Source: CAIVAT01 sp964473485 (GTDB taxonomy: Bacteria; Bacteroidota; Bacteroidia; Bacteroidales; FEN-979). From it: a stretch of 64,000 nucleotides of DNA. The DNA is taken from contig CAYYPH010000001.1 in the NCBI GenBank assembly GCA_964473485.1, positions 248,001-312,000 on the forward strand. Reading direction: 5' to 3'. Shown one piece after another: positions 52,221-60,260 of this stretch (position 1 is its first letter; each line of letters begins with the position of its first letter). Under the pieces are notes generated by a model that saw nothing but the letters and a program-made list of their open reading frames with translations, did not search any database and was not told the DNA's origin. A program made the translations under genes and the position numbers.

Positions 52221-53348
52221 ATGTCTGTACAGCAACGAATTTTTCTTCTGGTCTTCATGGTATGTCTTACCCATCCTGGGATCGCACAGGTATACACCAA
52301 TAAAGTAGTTGGAAAAAAGAATGCAGCCCTGGTCGATAGTATAAAGCATGAGGAATGGCCTTATGCCTTGCCAATAATGGGGAAAAAGGCCACTGCAAAA
52401 GGTTTTGACTTGCCCTACCCAGTTGGAGTAAGTATGCAGTATTTCTGGCAACAATCCGATATAATTATCGATAACCTTCAGGTGGGATTCAACAATGGGC
52501 AAATGTACGGGCTGGATGAAGTGATCAGGTTTGATAAAGCCCGGGCAACAACAGGCGCTGTGACCGTGCGACCTGATTTCTGGCTTTTCCCGTTTTTGGA
52601 TATTTATGGTATTTTCGGATACGGTGCGGCTTCCACAGATGTTGGTTTTGGCGTGTGTGTGCCGGATTCCGCTAATGTTCCCACTGAAATCCTCTCCTCC
52701 GGGTCAAAGGTTGAATTCAATGCTCCGACAATAGGGTTCGGAATTACCCCTACATTCGGTGTTGCAGGATTGTTTATTGCCCTGGATATGAATATGACCT
52801 GGACTGATGTACCTCAATTGGAAAAACCCGCCAGAGCCTTTGTTTTTGGGCCGAGGATCGGAAAATCCTTCAGGTTTAAGAAAGAGGACATGAATCTTTC
52901 GGTCTGGGCCGGGGGTTTCAGGGTGAATATCAGTTCGGGTACCGAAGGATCTATAAACCTGGCTGAAGTTTTACCTGTGGAAGATTTAGGGACGAAAATC
53001 GACGCTGGTTATCAGAAACTGGACCAGGCCCAGTCGGGGATCACTACCTGGTGGGAAGGGCTGACACCTGCCGAACAGGCAAAACCATCCAATAAAGCAA
53101 AATATGATGCGGCTAATTCGGCTATAACCAAAGCCGGCGAAGTACTGGTATCGGTTGAAAACGCGGTGAATGGTATTGCCACATCCACTGTCCAGTATTC
53201 CATGAATAAAAGACCGGCGGATAAATGGAATTTTCTTGTCGGGACTCAATTCCAGGCCAATAAACACTGGATGTTTCGCGGAGAATGCGGATTCCTGAGC
53301 TCAAGGACACAATTCCTGTTCGGGTTGCAATACAGGTTTGGACTGTAA
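52221..53348 (+). CDS. Outer-membrane beta-barrel protein, unknown role
   Basis: This 375-residue exported protein has a signal peptide (about 1-22, ending GIAQ). It is mostly amphipathic beta strands (VSMQYFWQQSDIIIDNLQVG, LDIYGIFGYGAAS) and ends in strands with a terminal aromatic-x pattern, LFGLQYRFGL. A helical insert (about 255-315, Ala- and Lys-rich) projects from the barrel. The strand pattern and C-terminal aromatic ending suggest outer-membrane insertion. It may take the cluster substrate across the outer membrane. The family was not recognised. Confidence 0.7.
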   Translation: MSVQQRIFLLVFMVCLTHPGIAQVYTNKVVGKKNAALVDSIKHEEWPYALPIMGKKATAKGFDLPYPVGVSMQYFWQQSDIIIDNLQVGFNNGQMYGLDEVIRFDKARATTGAVTVRPDFWLFPFLDIYGIFGYGAASTDVGFGVCVPDSANVPTEILSSGSKVEFNAPTIGFGITPTFGVAGLFIALDMNMTWTDVPQLEKPARAFVFGPRIGKSFRFKKEDMNLSVWAGGFRVNISSGTEGSINLAEVLPVEDLGTKIDAGYQKLDQAQSGITTWWEGLTPAEQAKPSNKAKYDAANSAITKAGEVLVSVENAVNGIATSTVQYSMNKRPADKWNFLVGTQFQANKHWMFRGECGFLSSRTQFLFGLQYRFGL

Positions 53349-53444
53349 AGACATGTTGTTAATGGAAAAATGGCAGGTGTCTCAAATAAAACTGAATCTG
53401 ATCCGGGTCATTCCGTCCGTGATCCTGAATCCTAATTTTTGCAG

Positions 53445-54017
53445 ATGAAAGTAACTTTATTATTGCAGAGAAATGCCTTAGTCCGTTTTGTTGTCTTATC
53501 GAATGTGATATTAATATTTACACTTTCTTCACTAAATGCAACTGCACAGTCTGACACTTCATTCCACCGGCATGGAAACCCGTTCGCCCTGATCTTCACC
53601 GATGTGAATTGCACCTTCAATAAGGATGGAAATTCAAAAGCATTTGAGCTGACCAGGGCATTTTTGGGTTATGAATATTTCTTCAGCAAGAACATTTATG
53701 CAAGGATTAACATTGATCTGGCTGATCCCGGCGTGGGTGAACTTAAATTGACAGCCATAATAAGGAATGCTTTTGTTCAATATAAGAGCAATAAGTTTTC
53801 AGCCCGGGTTGGGATGATCGACGTCGATCAATACAGTTTGCAGCAGGCACAATGGGGCTACCGATATGTTTACAAATCATTCCAGGATGCCTATAAATTT
53901 GGTCCCCCTTCTGGCAGGATGAAAGAACCTGAAAGGCGACGGTTCCGGAAGGAGATCGTGTTTAGCGCAAAATATTTTCACAAGCATAACTTTGCGGATT
54001 TCATTGCCTCACCGTGA
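53445..54017 (+). pseudogene. Truncated porin-like protein
   Basis: The first 150 or so residues look like the start of an OprP/phosphate-selective or general 16-strand porin: signal peptide ending ATAQ, FTDVNCTFNKDGNSKAFELT, YEYFFSKNIYARINIDL and ARVGMIDVDQYSLQQAQWGYR. After the stretch AYKFGP (about 53908) the barrel pattern is lost and about 35 basic residues (GRMKEPERRRFRKEIVFSAK) lead to a stop at 54017. An intact porin of this kind would be about twice as long. It is probably a gene cut by a rearrangement whose downstream part is absent. The start is the ATG at 53445. Confidence 0.6.
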
Positions 54018-54048
54018 GGAGGGAGGATTCTATGACTATTGCGAGCAT

Positions 54049-54080
54049 AAAAAAAAGCAGTCCCGGATTTCCGGGACTGC
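54049..54080 (-). terminator. Rho-independent terminator of the 57-residue gene
   Basis: A stem GCAGTCCCGGA/TCCGGGACTGC (54057-54080) is followed on the minus strand by eight T. It lies 12 bases past the stop of the small gene at 54092-54265. Confidence 0.88.
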
Positions 54081-54091
54081 CCTGTATCTTG

Positions 54092-54265
54092 TTATTTGCT
54101 TTTCTTTGAGCAGAGCGCCTGGAACTCTTTCAGTTCCCAGTCTAATTTCTGGGGGTCAGAATCAATCAGATCCTGTACATAGCCTTCGTAGTAAATCTGA
54201 TCCATCATTTCGGTGAAGATTTCAACGATTGACTGTTCTTTTGTGATAGCGGCGTAAGTTTTCAT
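54092..54265 (-). CDS. Small acidic protein, 57 residues
   Basis: The minus strand encodes a 57-residue product starting MKTYAAITKEQSIVEIFTEM and ending in ALCSKKSK. Helical prediction by eye is strong, with ten Glu/Asp in the first 48 residues and a basic tail. Codon use is like the neighbours and a strong terminator lies right after the stop, both signs of a real gene. A near-consensus promoter element (TGCCTTTG, 54308-54315) lies upstream. The family was not recognised; a small regulatory or antitoxin-like role is only a guess. Confidence 0.65.
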   Translation of the reverse strand: MKTYAAITKEQSIVEIFTEMMDQIYYEGYVQDLIDSDPQKLDWELKEFQALCSKKSK

Positions 54266-54389
54266 AAGGCATTTGTTTTAAGTTAGTAATGAAATTTTAT
54301 TACGCCAAAGGCATCTACCAAGAAGAATAAATAATGTCAACGGGTGTATGTCTGATTTCCCAGGATTTTTGGCTGCAGGCGTAAAAAAT

Positions 54390-54476
54390 CCGTCAGGACA
54401 AATCTGAACACAATGAAATCGACAATTCCGTCAGGAGGTCGCCCTTGATAGTTTTAAGCTGTACCAGGCCTGACGG
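54390..54476. repeat. Three copies of CCGTCAGG, two direct and one inverted
   Basis: CCGTCAGG occurs at 54390-54397 and 54428-54435, and its inverse CCTGACGG at 54469-54476. They lie in the 438-base gap between the small gene and hipB, which otherwise holds only the hipB control region. The last pair could form a hairpin or mark a lost mobile element. Confidence 0.45.
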
Positions 54477-54633
54477 TACTTTTCAAGCGAATTCTTCGCA
54501 GGTAACTTTGTTGCAAAATTTCGAGCTAAACCGTGCGGTGGGAGAGGGGTTTCTTTTTTGCAAAGCTTTCTTCTTTGCCTTGATTTTAAAGAAAAAAGCA
54601 ACCGAGTATCTTTCCTTTCAGATCTTTAACATG

Positions 54634-54649
54634 GTGCAGTATATTGCAC
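54634..54649. promoter_or_regulatory. Inverted repeat upstream of hipB, candidate HipB operator
   Basis: GTGCA-GTATAT-TGCAC is a 5-bp inverted repeat with a six-base spacer just before the hipB promoter -33 element. HipB proteins bind inverted repeats in their own promoter, so this is a plausible operator; binding is inference. Confidence 0.4.
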
Positions 54650-54651
54650 TA

Positions 54652-54685
54652 TTTGAAACATTTATAATTAGTTTTCGTATATTTG
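54652..54685 (+). promoter_or_regulatory. Promoter of the hipBST operon
   Basis: TTTG (54652-54655) and TATATTTG (54678-54685), 22 bases apart, make a Bacteroidetes promoter. It rules out an in-frame TTG at 54683 and sets the hipB start at the ATG at 54704. Confidence 0.65.
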
Positions 54686-54703
54686 CATAAAAAGAGCAAT
54701 AAA

Positions 54704-54916
54704 ATGCACCAAGGAGAATTAATAAAAGCACTGAAGGATCGCCGTGAAGCATTGAAGGTCAACCAGGAATACCTGGCAGAATTATCCGGGGTGAGCCTCC
54801 GAACGCTGAAAGCCATCGAGAGCGGCAAAGGAAATCCCACACTTGACACGCTGAACAAGCTGGCCGAGGTGTTGGGTATGGAATTGAAACTGGAAGTAAA
54901 AAAGACAAACCCATAA
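54704..54916 (+). CDS. hipB: HipB-type helix-turn-helix antitoxin/repressor
   Basis: The 70-residue protein is a single Xre/HipB HTH domain: LIKALKDRREALKVNQEYLA, then LSGVSLRTLKAIESGKGNPT (the recognition helix region, about 30-49) and a C-terminal LGMELKLEVKK strand that helps dimers form in HipB. It binds DNA and represses the operon. It starts at 54704, 19 bases after the -7 element. The next gene, hipS, starts 3 bases after its stop. Together with hipS and hipT this is the three-gene arrangement of HipBST, not the two-gene HipBA. Confidence 0.85.
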   Translation: MHQGELIKALKDRREALKVNQEYLAELSGVSLRTLKAIESGKGNPTLDTLNKLAEVLGMELKLEVKKTNP

Positions 54917-54919
54917 AAG

Positions 54920-55258
54920 ATGAGGGCTGCAGAGGTATTTTATAACGGCGAACTGGCAGGAGTACTTACCGAGGTTTCCCGCAATGAATATCGGTTCCGG
55001 TACGAAGATTCCTGGTTCATCAATGACCGGAAACCGCCTGTTAGTCTTACTCTCCCGAAAAGCAGGCAGGAATACATCAATGAAAGCCTGTTTCCTTTCT
55101 TCTTCAACATGCTCAGCGAGGGATTCAACCGGAAACTTCAAAGCAAGATGCTGAAGATCGATGAAAAGGATGATTTCGGACTCCTCATTGCAACCGCCAG
55201 GTATGACACGATCGGTGCAATTACAATCAAACCTATACAGAAGGATGAAACTGAATGA
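54920..55258 (+). CDS. hipS: HipS: separate HipA N-subdomain-1 protein
   Basis: This 112-residue protein matches only the N-terminal subdomain of HipA kinases: AEVFYNGELAGVLTEVSRNEY (quoted first 20 of it: AEVFYNGELAGVLTEVSRNE), PVSLTLPKSRQEY, and LFPFFFNMLSEG, ending in a GAITI strand. In the HipBST system of enteropathogenic E. coli this small protein acts as the antitoxin that restrains HipT, while HipB boosts it. It begins 3 bases after hipB and its end overlaps hipT by 14 bases. The overlap excludes a frameshifted single hipA, since hipT has its own ATG. Confidence 0.82.
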   Translation: MRAAEVFYNGELAGVLTEVSRNEYRFRYEDSWFINDRKPPVSLTLPKSRQEYINESLFPFFFNMLSEGFNRKLQSKMLKIDEKDDFGLLIATARYDTIGAITIKPIQKDETE

Positions 55259-56249
55259 AATAGAAAATTGTCCGGGAACCCTTGCTGAAGGGTTTTCCAC
55301 ATACAGCCCGGGGTGTCTTCGCAGGATGTTCAACGGAAAGAAGGTATCCCACATGCTTAAGTATGACACGCCTTCCCATGATGAAGAAGTCGCAAGGAAA
55401 TTCATGGATAACCGCAAAAGGATATCGATCTCCGGCGTCCAGGAGAAGGTAAGCATGCTGCTGGAGAAGAATGTTTTACGGCTGACGATGGAAAGGGAGC
55501 AGGGGACCTACATCCTGAAGCTCATTCCCAGGGATGTCCGCAATCCTGAACAAGTTCCTGCAAACGAACATTTGACCATGCAGATAGCAAGGCAGGTATT
55601 CGGAATAAATACAGCGGAAAACGCAATGATCTTTTTTAAGGACGGTACACAGGCGTATATCACCAGGCGGTTCGATGTTAAGGAAGACGGCTCCAAGCGG
55701 GGAAAGGAGGATTTCGCCTCATTGGCAGGCAAGTCCTCCGACAATGCCGGACCCAATTTCAAATATGATTTTAGTTATGAAGAAATGGGAGCCCTGATCC
55801 GCAGGTATGTTCCTGCCTGGAGGATCGAGATCGAGAAATTCTATGCAATTGTACTTTTCAATTACCTGTTCTCAAACGGGGATGCCCATCTGAAGAACTT
55901 CGCCCTGCTCGAAAGCGATACCGGTGACTACCTGTTAAGCCCTGCCTATGATCTTATCAATACCGGGATTCATGTGGATGATACGGACTTCGCACTGGAT
56001 AAAGGATTGTTCATCGATGACTACAGATCGGATGAATATAGAAAAACAGGACATGCAGCTTATCCGGATTTCGTGGAATTCGGGAAAAGAATAGGTGTGA
56101 ACGAATCAAGGATTCAAAAGATCAGCGCTCCTTTTCTTGTAGATCAATCCCTGGTCAACAATCTCATTCACAACTCATTTCTTAACGAAAAAAGCAAGAG
56201 GGTATACCTGATTCACTACCAGACCCGGTTGAATCAATTAATCCAATGA
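55245..56249 (+). CDS. hipT: HipT: Ser/Thr kinase toxin of the HipBST system
   Basis: The 334-residue kinase lacks the N-terminal subdomain of HipA, which here is HipS. The serine loop reads ISISGVQEK with Ser61 and Ser63, the two-serine SIS form that is autophosphorylated in E. coli HipT. Catalytic Asp213 is in NGDAHLKNF and metal-binding Asp236 in SPAYDLINT. E. coli HipT phosphorylates tryptophanyl-tRNA synthetase and stops growth; target here is inferred. The frame overlaps hipS by 14 bases. All motifs are intact, so the kinase should be active. 85 bases separate it from convergent mnmE; a 12-base palindrome AATCAGCTGATT lies at 56251-56262. Confidence 0.88.
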   Translation: MKLNEIENCPGTLAEGFSTYSPGCLRRMFNGKKVSHMLKYDTPSHDEEVARKFMDNRKRISISGVQEKVSMLLEKNVLRLTMEREQGTYILKLIPRDVRNPEQVPANEHLTMQIARQVFGINTAENAMIFFKDGTQAYITRRFDVKEDGSKRGKEDFASLAGKSSDNAGPNFKYDFSYEEMGALIRRYVPAWRIEIEKFYAIVLFNYLFSNGDAHLKNFALLESDTGDYLLSPAYDLINTGIHVDDTDFALDKGLFIDDYRSDEYRKTGHAAYPDFVEFGKRIGVNESRIQKISAPFLVDQSLVNNLIHNSFLNEKSKRVYLIHYQTRLNQLIQ

Positions 56250-56334
56250 TAATCAGCTGATTTCTGTGATATTCACTGTAACCCTATTCCAGGTTATTTA
56301 ACCAAAATTGGATGTAGGATATGCCTAGTGCTGG

Positions 56335-57735
56335 TTACTTCCCGATGCAGAATCTGCTGAAAATATTGCCAAGGATTTCATCGGTGCTGATCTCGCCGGT
56401 GATTTCACCCAGGTGAAACAACGATTTGCGGATATCAATCGTAAGCAGGTCGGAGGTAATTTGTTGGTCCATACCCTGGCGGACCGATAAAACAGCCTCG
56501 AGCGCCTTGCTGAGCGCCTCGTAATGCCGCGAATTCGAAATGATCGTCCGGTCTGCAACACTGGCGTGGGCCACAACCCTTACCAAGTGATCGGCAAGCA
56601 GGTGTATGTTCTCTTTTCTCTTGCCCGAAACGAAGATGGTCTCATAATCGACGAATTCTTTAAACCCCTTTGGCAGTTCCTCGAGCATATCCGTTTTGTT
56701 ACCGACCAGGATCAGGTGCCGCGATTGTTCAGCGGTAAGTTCCCTGATCTCCCTGATTGCTTCCATAACGTCGGTAAATGAGTGACGGGTTACATCGAAG
56801 ACATATAAAATGATGGCTGCATCGTTGACCTTCGCCCAGGTCCTTTCGATTCCGATCGTTTCAATTTTGTCCTCGGCAGCGCGAAGTCCTGCGGTATCAA
56901 TGAATCTGAAGCTGTAACCGCCGATGACGATGGTATCTTCGATGGCATCACGGGTGGTTCCGGGAATTTCTGAAACGATCGCTTTTTCTTCGTTCAGGAT
57001 GGCATTCAGCAGCGTAGACTTACCAACGTTCGGCTTACCGATGATGGCGACCGGGATCCCGTTTTTGATCACGTTTCCCAACTTGAAGGATTGAAGCAGG
57101 GAGGTTAATTCAGAAGTAAGGTTTTCCAGTAATGCCGTCAGTTCGCTGCGGTCGGCAAACTCCACCTGTTCCTCACTGAAATCGAGTTCCAGTTCGACCA
57201 GCGAAGTGAAATTGATCAACATCTGTCGCAACTCCCTGATTTTTTTCGAGAACCCTCCTCGAACCTGCGTAATGGCAAGGTCGTGTGAGGAAGCCGAATG
57301 GGCGGCAATAAGGTCGGCGACAGCCTCAGCCTGCGACAGATCAAATTTTTTATTCAGGAAAGCCCGAACGGTGAACTCCCCGGGGGCTGCCAGTTTCAGA
57401 CCCTTTGAGAGCAGCAGTTCGATGGTCCTGCGCTGGATATAATCCGACCCGTGGACCGAAATCTCCACCACATCCTCTCCGGTATAGGAATGCGGGGCCC
57501 TGAAAATACTGACAAGGGCCTCATCAAGTATCGACTTCCCCTCGCCAAGGATCCCGAAATGGACAGTGTGCGAAGGCACCTCCCTGATACTGACCGACCG
57601 GGACGCCGGTGTGAAAATTTCGGCCGTGACTTCAATGGCCCGATTGCCCGACAGACGTATGATGGCAATGGCTCCCGTGCCAGGCGGCGTCGACAGGGCA
57701 CAGATGGTCTCGTTTTGATGGTGAAAGGGCATCAT
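56335..57735 (-). CDS. mnmE: tRNA uridine-5-carboxymethylaminomethyl(34) synthesis GTPase
   Basis: MnmE works with MnmG to add the cmnm group to U34 of several tRNAs. The 466-residue protein has an N-terminal folate-binding domain starting ICALSTPPGTGAIAIIRLSG, then a helical domain, an inserted Ras-like G domain with GKPNVGKSTLLNA (about 230), the DTAG region FIDTAGLRAAEDKIE, and NKTD, and the C-terminal catalytic FCIGK. I use the ATG at 57735; a second ATG follows at once, and the longer open frame upstream has no family similarity. It is divergent from sucD. Confidence 0.95.
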   Translation of the reverse strand: MMPFHHQNETICALSTPPGTGAIAIIRLSGNRAIEVTAEIFTPASRSVSIREVPSHTVHFGILGEGKSILDEALVSIFRAPHSYTGEDVVEISVHGSDYIQRRTIELLLSKGLKLAAPGEFTVRAFLNKKFDLSQAEAVADLIAAHSASSHDLAITQVRGGFSKKIRELRQMLINFTSLVELELDFSEEQVEFADRSELTALLENLTSELTSLLQSFKLGNVIKNGIPVAIIGKPNVGKSTLLNAILNEEKAIVSEIPGTTRDAIEDTIVIGGYSFRFIDTAGLRAAEDKIETIGIERTWAKVNDAAIILYVFDVTRHSFTDVMEAIREIRELTAEQSRHLILVGNKTDMLEELPKGFKEFVDYETIFVSGKRKENIHLLADHLVRVVAHASVADRTIISNSRHYEALSKALEAVLSVRQGMDQQITSDLLTIDIRKSLFHLGEITGEISTDEILGNIFSRFCIGK

Positions 57736-57789
57736 GATAAGAGGTTGTTTAAATGTATTAACAAACATACAAATAAAAATTCCAAAATA

Positions 57790-57820
57790 TTTGTCCCGTT
57801 TTTCAAAACAACTATCTTTG
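57790..57820 (+). promoter_or_regulatory. Promoter of sucD
   Basis: TTTG (57790-57793) and TATCTTTG (57813-57820), 19 bases apart, fit the consensus well, 26 bases before the sucD start. It argues against any start earlier than 57847. Confidence 0.7.
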
Positions 57821-57846
57821 AAAGCGAAAACCAACGATTAGCACTG

Positions 57847-58725
57847 ATGAGCATTCTAGTTAATAAAGATTCGAAAGTTATTGTCCAGGGAATTACCGGT
57901 CACGAAGGGTCATTTCATGCCGGTCAGATGATCGAATACGGAACCAACATTGTCGGCGGAGTGACTCCTGGTAAGGGAGGGACCATGCACCTTGGCAGGC
58001 CTGTTTTCAACACTGTGTCCGATGCAGTGCACGCCACGGGAGCTGATGTTTCGGTGATCTTCGTACCCCCTCCGCTGGCAGCCGATGCCATTCTTGAAGC
58101 TGCCGACGGAGGAATCCGCCTGATCGTGTGCATAACCGAAGGCATCCCAGTCAGGGATATGATTTCGGTGAAGGAATACCTGCGATGCCACGGGGTTCGC
58201 ATGATCGGCCCAAACTGTCCGGGTATTATCACCCCGCCATCAACCAAAATTGGCATCATGCCGGGCTTCATCCATAAAGAGGGTTCCATTGGCATCGTAT
58301 CCAGGTCGGGAACCTTGTCGTATGAAGCTGTGGATCAGATTACCAAGGCAGGACTGGGACAAACAACCATGATCGGCGTGGGGGGCGACCCGATTCCGGG
58401 CACGACCATTGTCGAAGCGGTACAGATGTTTATGGAAGACCCTGAAACGGAAGGCATTATCATGATCGGCGAAATCGGCGGAAACATGGAAACGGATGCT
58501 GCATACTGGATCAGTCAGCACGGTACCAAACCGGTGGTCAGTTTCATTGCCGGCGCCACGGCTCCCAAAGGCAGAACGATGGGCCATGCAGGAGCCATTG
58601 TAGGTGGTAAGTCAGATACGGCCGAAGCTAAGAAAGAAATTCTCCGTCAATGCGGGGTCGTGGTGGTTGATTCGCCGGCCGACCTTGGAGCCGCCATGGT
58701 CAAGGCGCTCAAGAAACAGGGTTAA
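57847..58725 (+). CDS. sucD: Succinyl-CoA synthetase (ADP-forming) subunit alpha
   Basis: SucD carries the CoA site and the phospho-histidine of the enzyme that links succinyl-CoA and succinate to ATP in the citric acid cycle. The 292-residue protein shows VIVQGITGHEGSFHAGQMIE, GVTPGKGG, GPNCPGIITP, SRSGTLSYEAV, and the active-site GRTMGHAGAIVGG with His247. Length and motifs are typical. The beta subunit (sucC) is not next to it, a common arrangement in Bacteroidota. It converges on the beta-helix lipoprotein gene, overlapping by four bases at the stops. Confidence 0.95.
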   Translation: MSILVNKDSKVIVQGITGHEGSFHAGQMIEYGTNIVGGVTPGKGGTMHLGRPVFNTVSDAVHATGADVSVIFVPPPLAADAILEAADGGIRLIVCITEGIPVRDMISVKEYLRCHGVRMIGPNCPGIITPPSTKIGIMPGFIHKEGSIGIVSRSGTLSYEAVDQITKAGLGQTTMIGVGGDPIPGTTIVEAVQMFMEDPETEGIIMIGEIGGNMETDAAYWISQHGTKPVVSFIAGATAPKGRTMGHAGAIVGGKSDTAEAKKEILRQCGVVVVDSPADLGAAMVKALKKQG

Positions 58726-60134
58726 CGGGGATCCTTAACGTATTCGTAGGCGCCCAGCGCAGGGATACTTCCCCGTTCAATTCCCCTTATATCATAGGGG
58801 ATACCGAGTGGCTGTCCGGCCCCGATGGCAGGGGAGACCGAATCAATTCTCAGGTTCATCTTCTGTACATCCATGAAAACCGGATCCTTGTTCACCTGAC
58901 ACATGATGTATCGCTGCGGATCCGAAACCGGCAGCCTTGTTTTCAGTATGGCATGGTCAAAAGTAACCGTAAACGGGGTCCCCGGCAATGAATCGTAAAT
59001 GATCTCCTCCGTATTTGAACCATAAACAATTACATTGGCAAAGTTGGCATTTGTCAGCGCATTTCCGGTCTTTCCGCCCGCTTCGTCGTAAGTGTAATTG
59101 CTCAGGTAAAGCGCAGGAATGTTTCTGACCGAAGAAGACCAGTAATTGCCGATGGTCAGTTGCCTGAAATCATAACTTCCGCCGTTATTGATATCCAGCG
59201 AAGGTCCCCCGCAATCGCCGATCACACAATTCACCGACACAATGTAAGTTCTGAAGGCCAGTAAACCTGAGGAAACCATATTCTGAATGATGGTATTGTC
59301 AATGGAAAGGGTAGGGGACTGACCAGCACCCACCGAATCAACCACAATGCCATACGTACCATTTTTAATAATGGCATGGTTGAAGGAATGAGCCGTACTG
59401 CCGGGTTCAAGGAAAATTCCGGCCCACTGACCGGGCAGGTCTTTGTAAAACGGATCGAGCCTGTCGCCCTGGAACCTTACCGGGTGTTCGAGGTTTCCAA
59501 ATACCTTGAGGGTTGATTGACTGGATGCAGCAAGATAGGCATCCTTGTGAAAATAGACCCGTGTACCTGGCAGGATCATGAGCGATGCGCCGGTGTCAAT
59601 CCTGAGAGAATGGTAGATGACGCGGGCCCTCGTACTGTCCCAGGTCACCTCACCCTGAAGCACCGACTGCCGGTAGAAACTGGCTTCGCGCCCCCAGGCC
59701 ACAAGCTTTACCCATTGCTTGTTCCCGTTGATCAAAAAACCGATGGAATCATCCACCACGTAAGGCTGACTTTGATTGTGCGGGTCGATGGTGACCTTGA
59801 CAAAAATAAAAAGGCTGTCGCCTCCGCTCAATTCGATATCCTCAGCACTCAGCTCCGGAATCCCGTTGATATTGATCCGGTAGCTTGACGACTGGCCACC
59901 AGCCAGGTAGATCTTTTCTATCCTGACTTTGTTTTTCACCGTATTGTAGACTATCAGGCGGTTCGTAACAGAACCGACAGTGGGAAAAACAGTGTCGAAG
60001 AAAACGGTGTCGGTCGAAAAGCCAAGGAATATCCCGGTTCCGGTATCAACCTGGTCTTTCTTGCTGCATGATATCATGAAAATACAGAGGATGACCAGGG
60101 TGGATCCGGCGATCAATAAACTGTTCCGGGGCAT
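58722..60134 (-). CDS. Lipoprotein with right-handed beta-helix repeats
   Basis: The 470-residue predicted lipoprotein has a signal peptide ending in the lipobox MISC (Cys at about residue 23). An N-terminal beta domain (about 30-150) holds FLGFSTDTVFFDTVFPTVGS, a stretch typical of Bacteroidota lipoproteins with this plan. A parallel beta-helix follows (about 165-440) with repeated short strands (HAIIKNGTYGIVVDS, NTIIQNMVSSGLLA). It ends IRGIERGSIPALGAYEYV, a common end of secreted beta-helix proteins. There is no lyase active site that I can see. It may bind or act on surface glycans. Confidence 0.82.
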   Translation of the reverse strand: MPRNSLLIAGSTLVILCIFMISCSKKDQVDTGTGIFLGFSTDTVFFDTVFPTVGSVTNRLIVYNTVKNKVRIEKIYLAGGQSSSYRININGIPELSAEDIELSGGDSLFIFVKVTIDPHNQSQPYVVDDSIGFLINGNKQWVKLVAWGREASFYRQSVLQGEVTWDSTRARVIYHSLRIDTGASLMILPGTRVYFHKDAYLAASSQSTLKVFGNLEHPVRFQGDRLDPFYKDLPGQWAGIFLEPGSTAHSFNHAIIKNGTYGIVVDSVGAGQSPTLSIDNTIIQNMVSSGLLAFRTYIVSVNCVIGDCGGPSLDINNGGSYDFRQLTIGNYWSSSVRNIPALYLSNYTYDEAGGKTGNALTNANFANVIVYGSNTEEIIYDSLPGTPFTVTFDHAILKTRLPVSDPQRYIMCQVNKDPVFMDVQKMNLRIDSVSPAIGAGQPLGIPYDIRGIERGSIPALGAYEYVKDPR

Positions 60135-60202
60135 ATTAACAGATGAAATATTAAGTTATTATTAAGTCTCGATATAATTAACGCTACAAAGATAGATTAT
60201 TG

Positions 60203-60236
60203 TAACTTTGCAGTTCGATTTTTTTCATTAGCTTTG
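60203..60236 (+). promoter_or_regulatory. Promoter region of the alpha-glucan operon
   Basis: TAACTTTG (60203-60210) and TAGCTTTG (60229-60236) both fit the -7 consensus. The TTTG of the first sits 18 bases before the second and could be its -33. Either places the coding start at the ATG at 60261. Confidence 0.5.
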
Positions 60237-60260
60237 ATCAATCACGGTAAAAATTATCAG

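Noticed and set aside
54782..55456. Open frame of 224 codons antisense to hipB, hipS and hipT
   Set aside because: Covers three real genes in the other strand and shows no family features.
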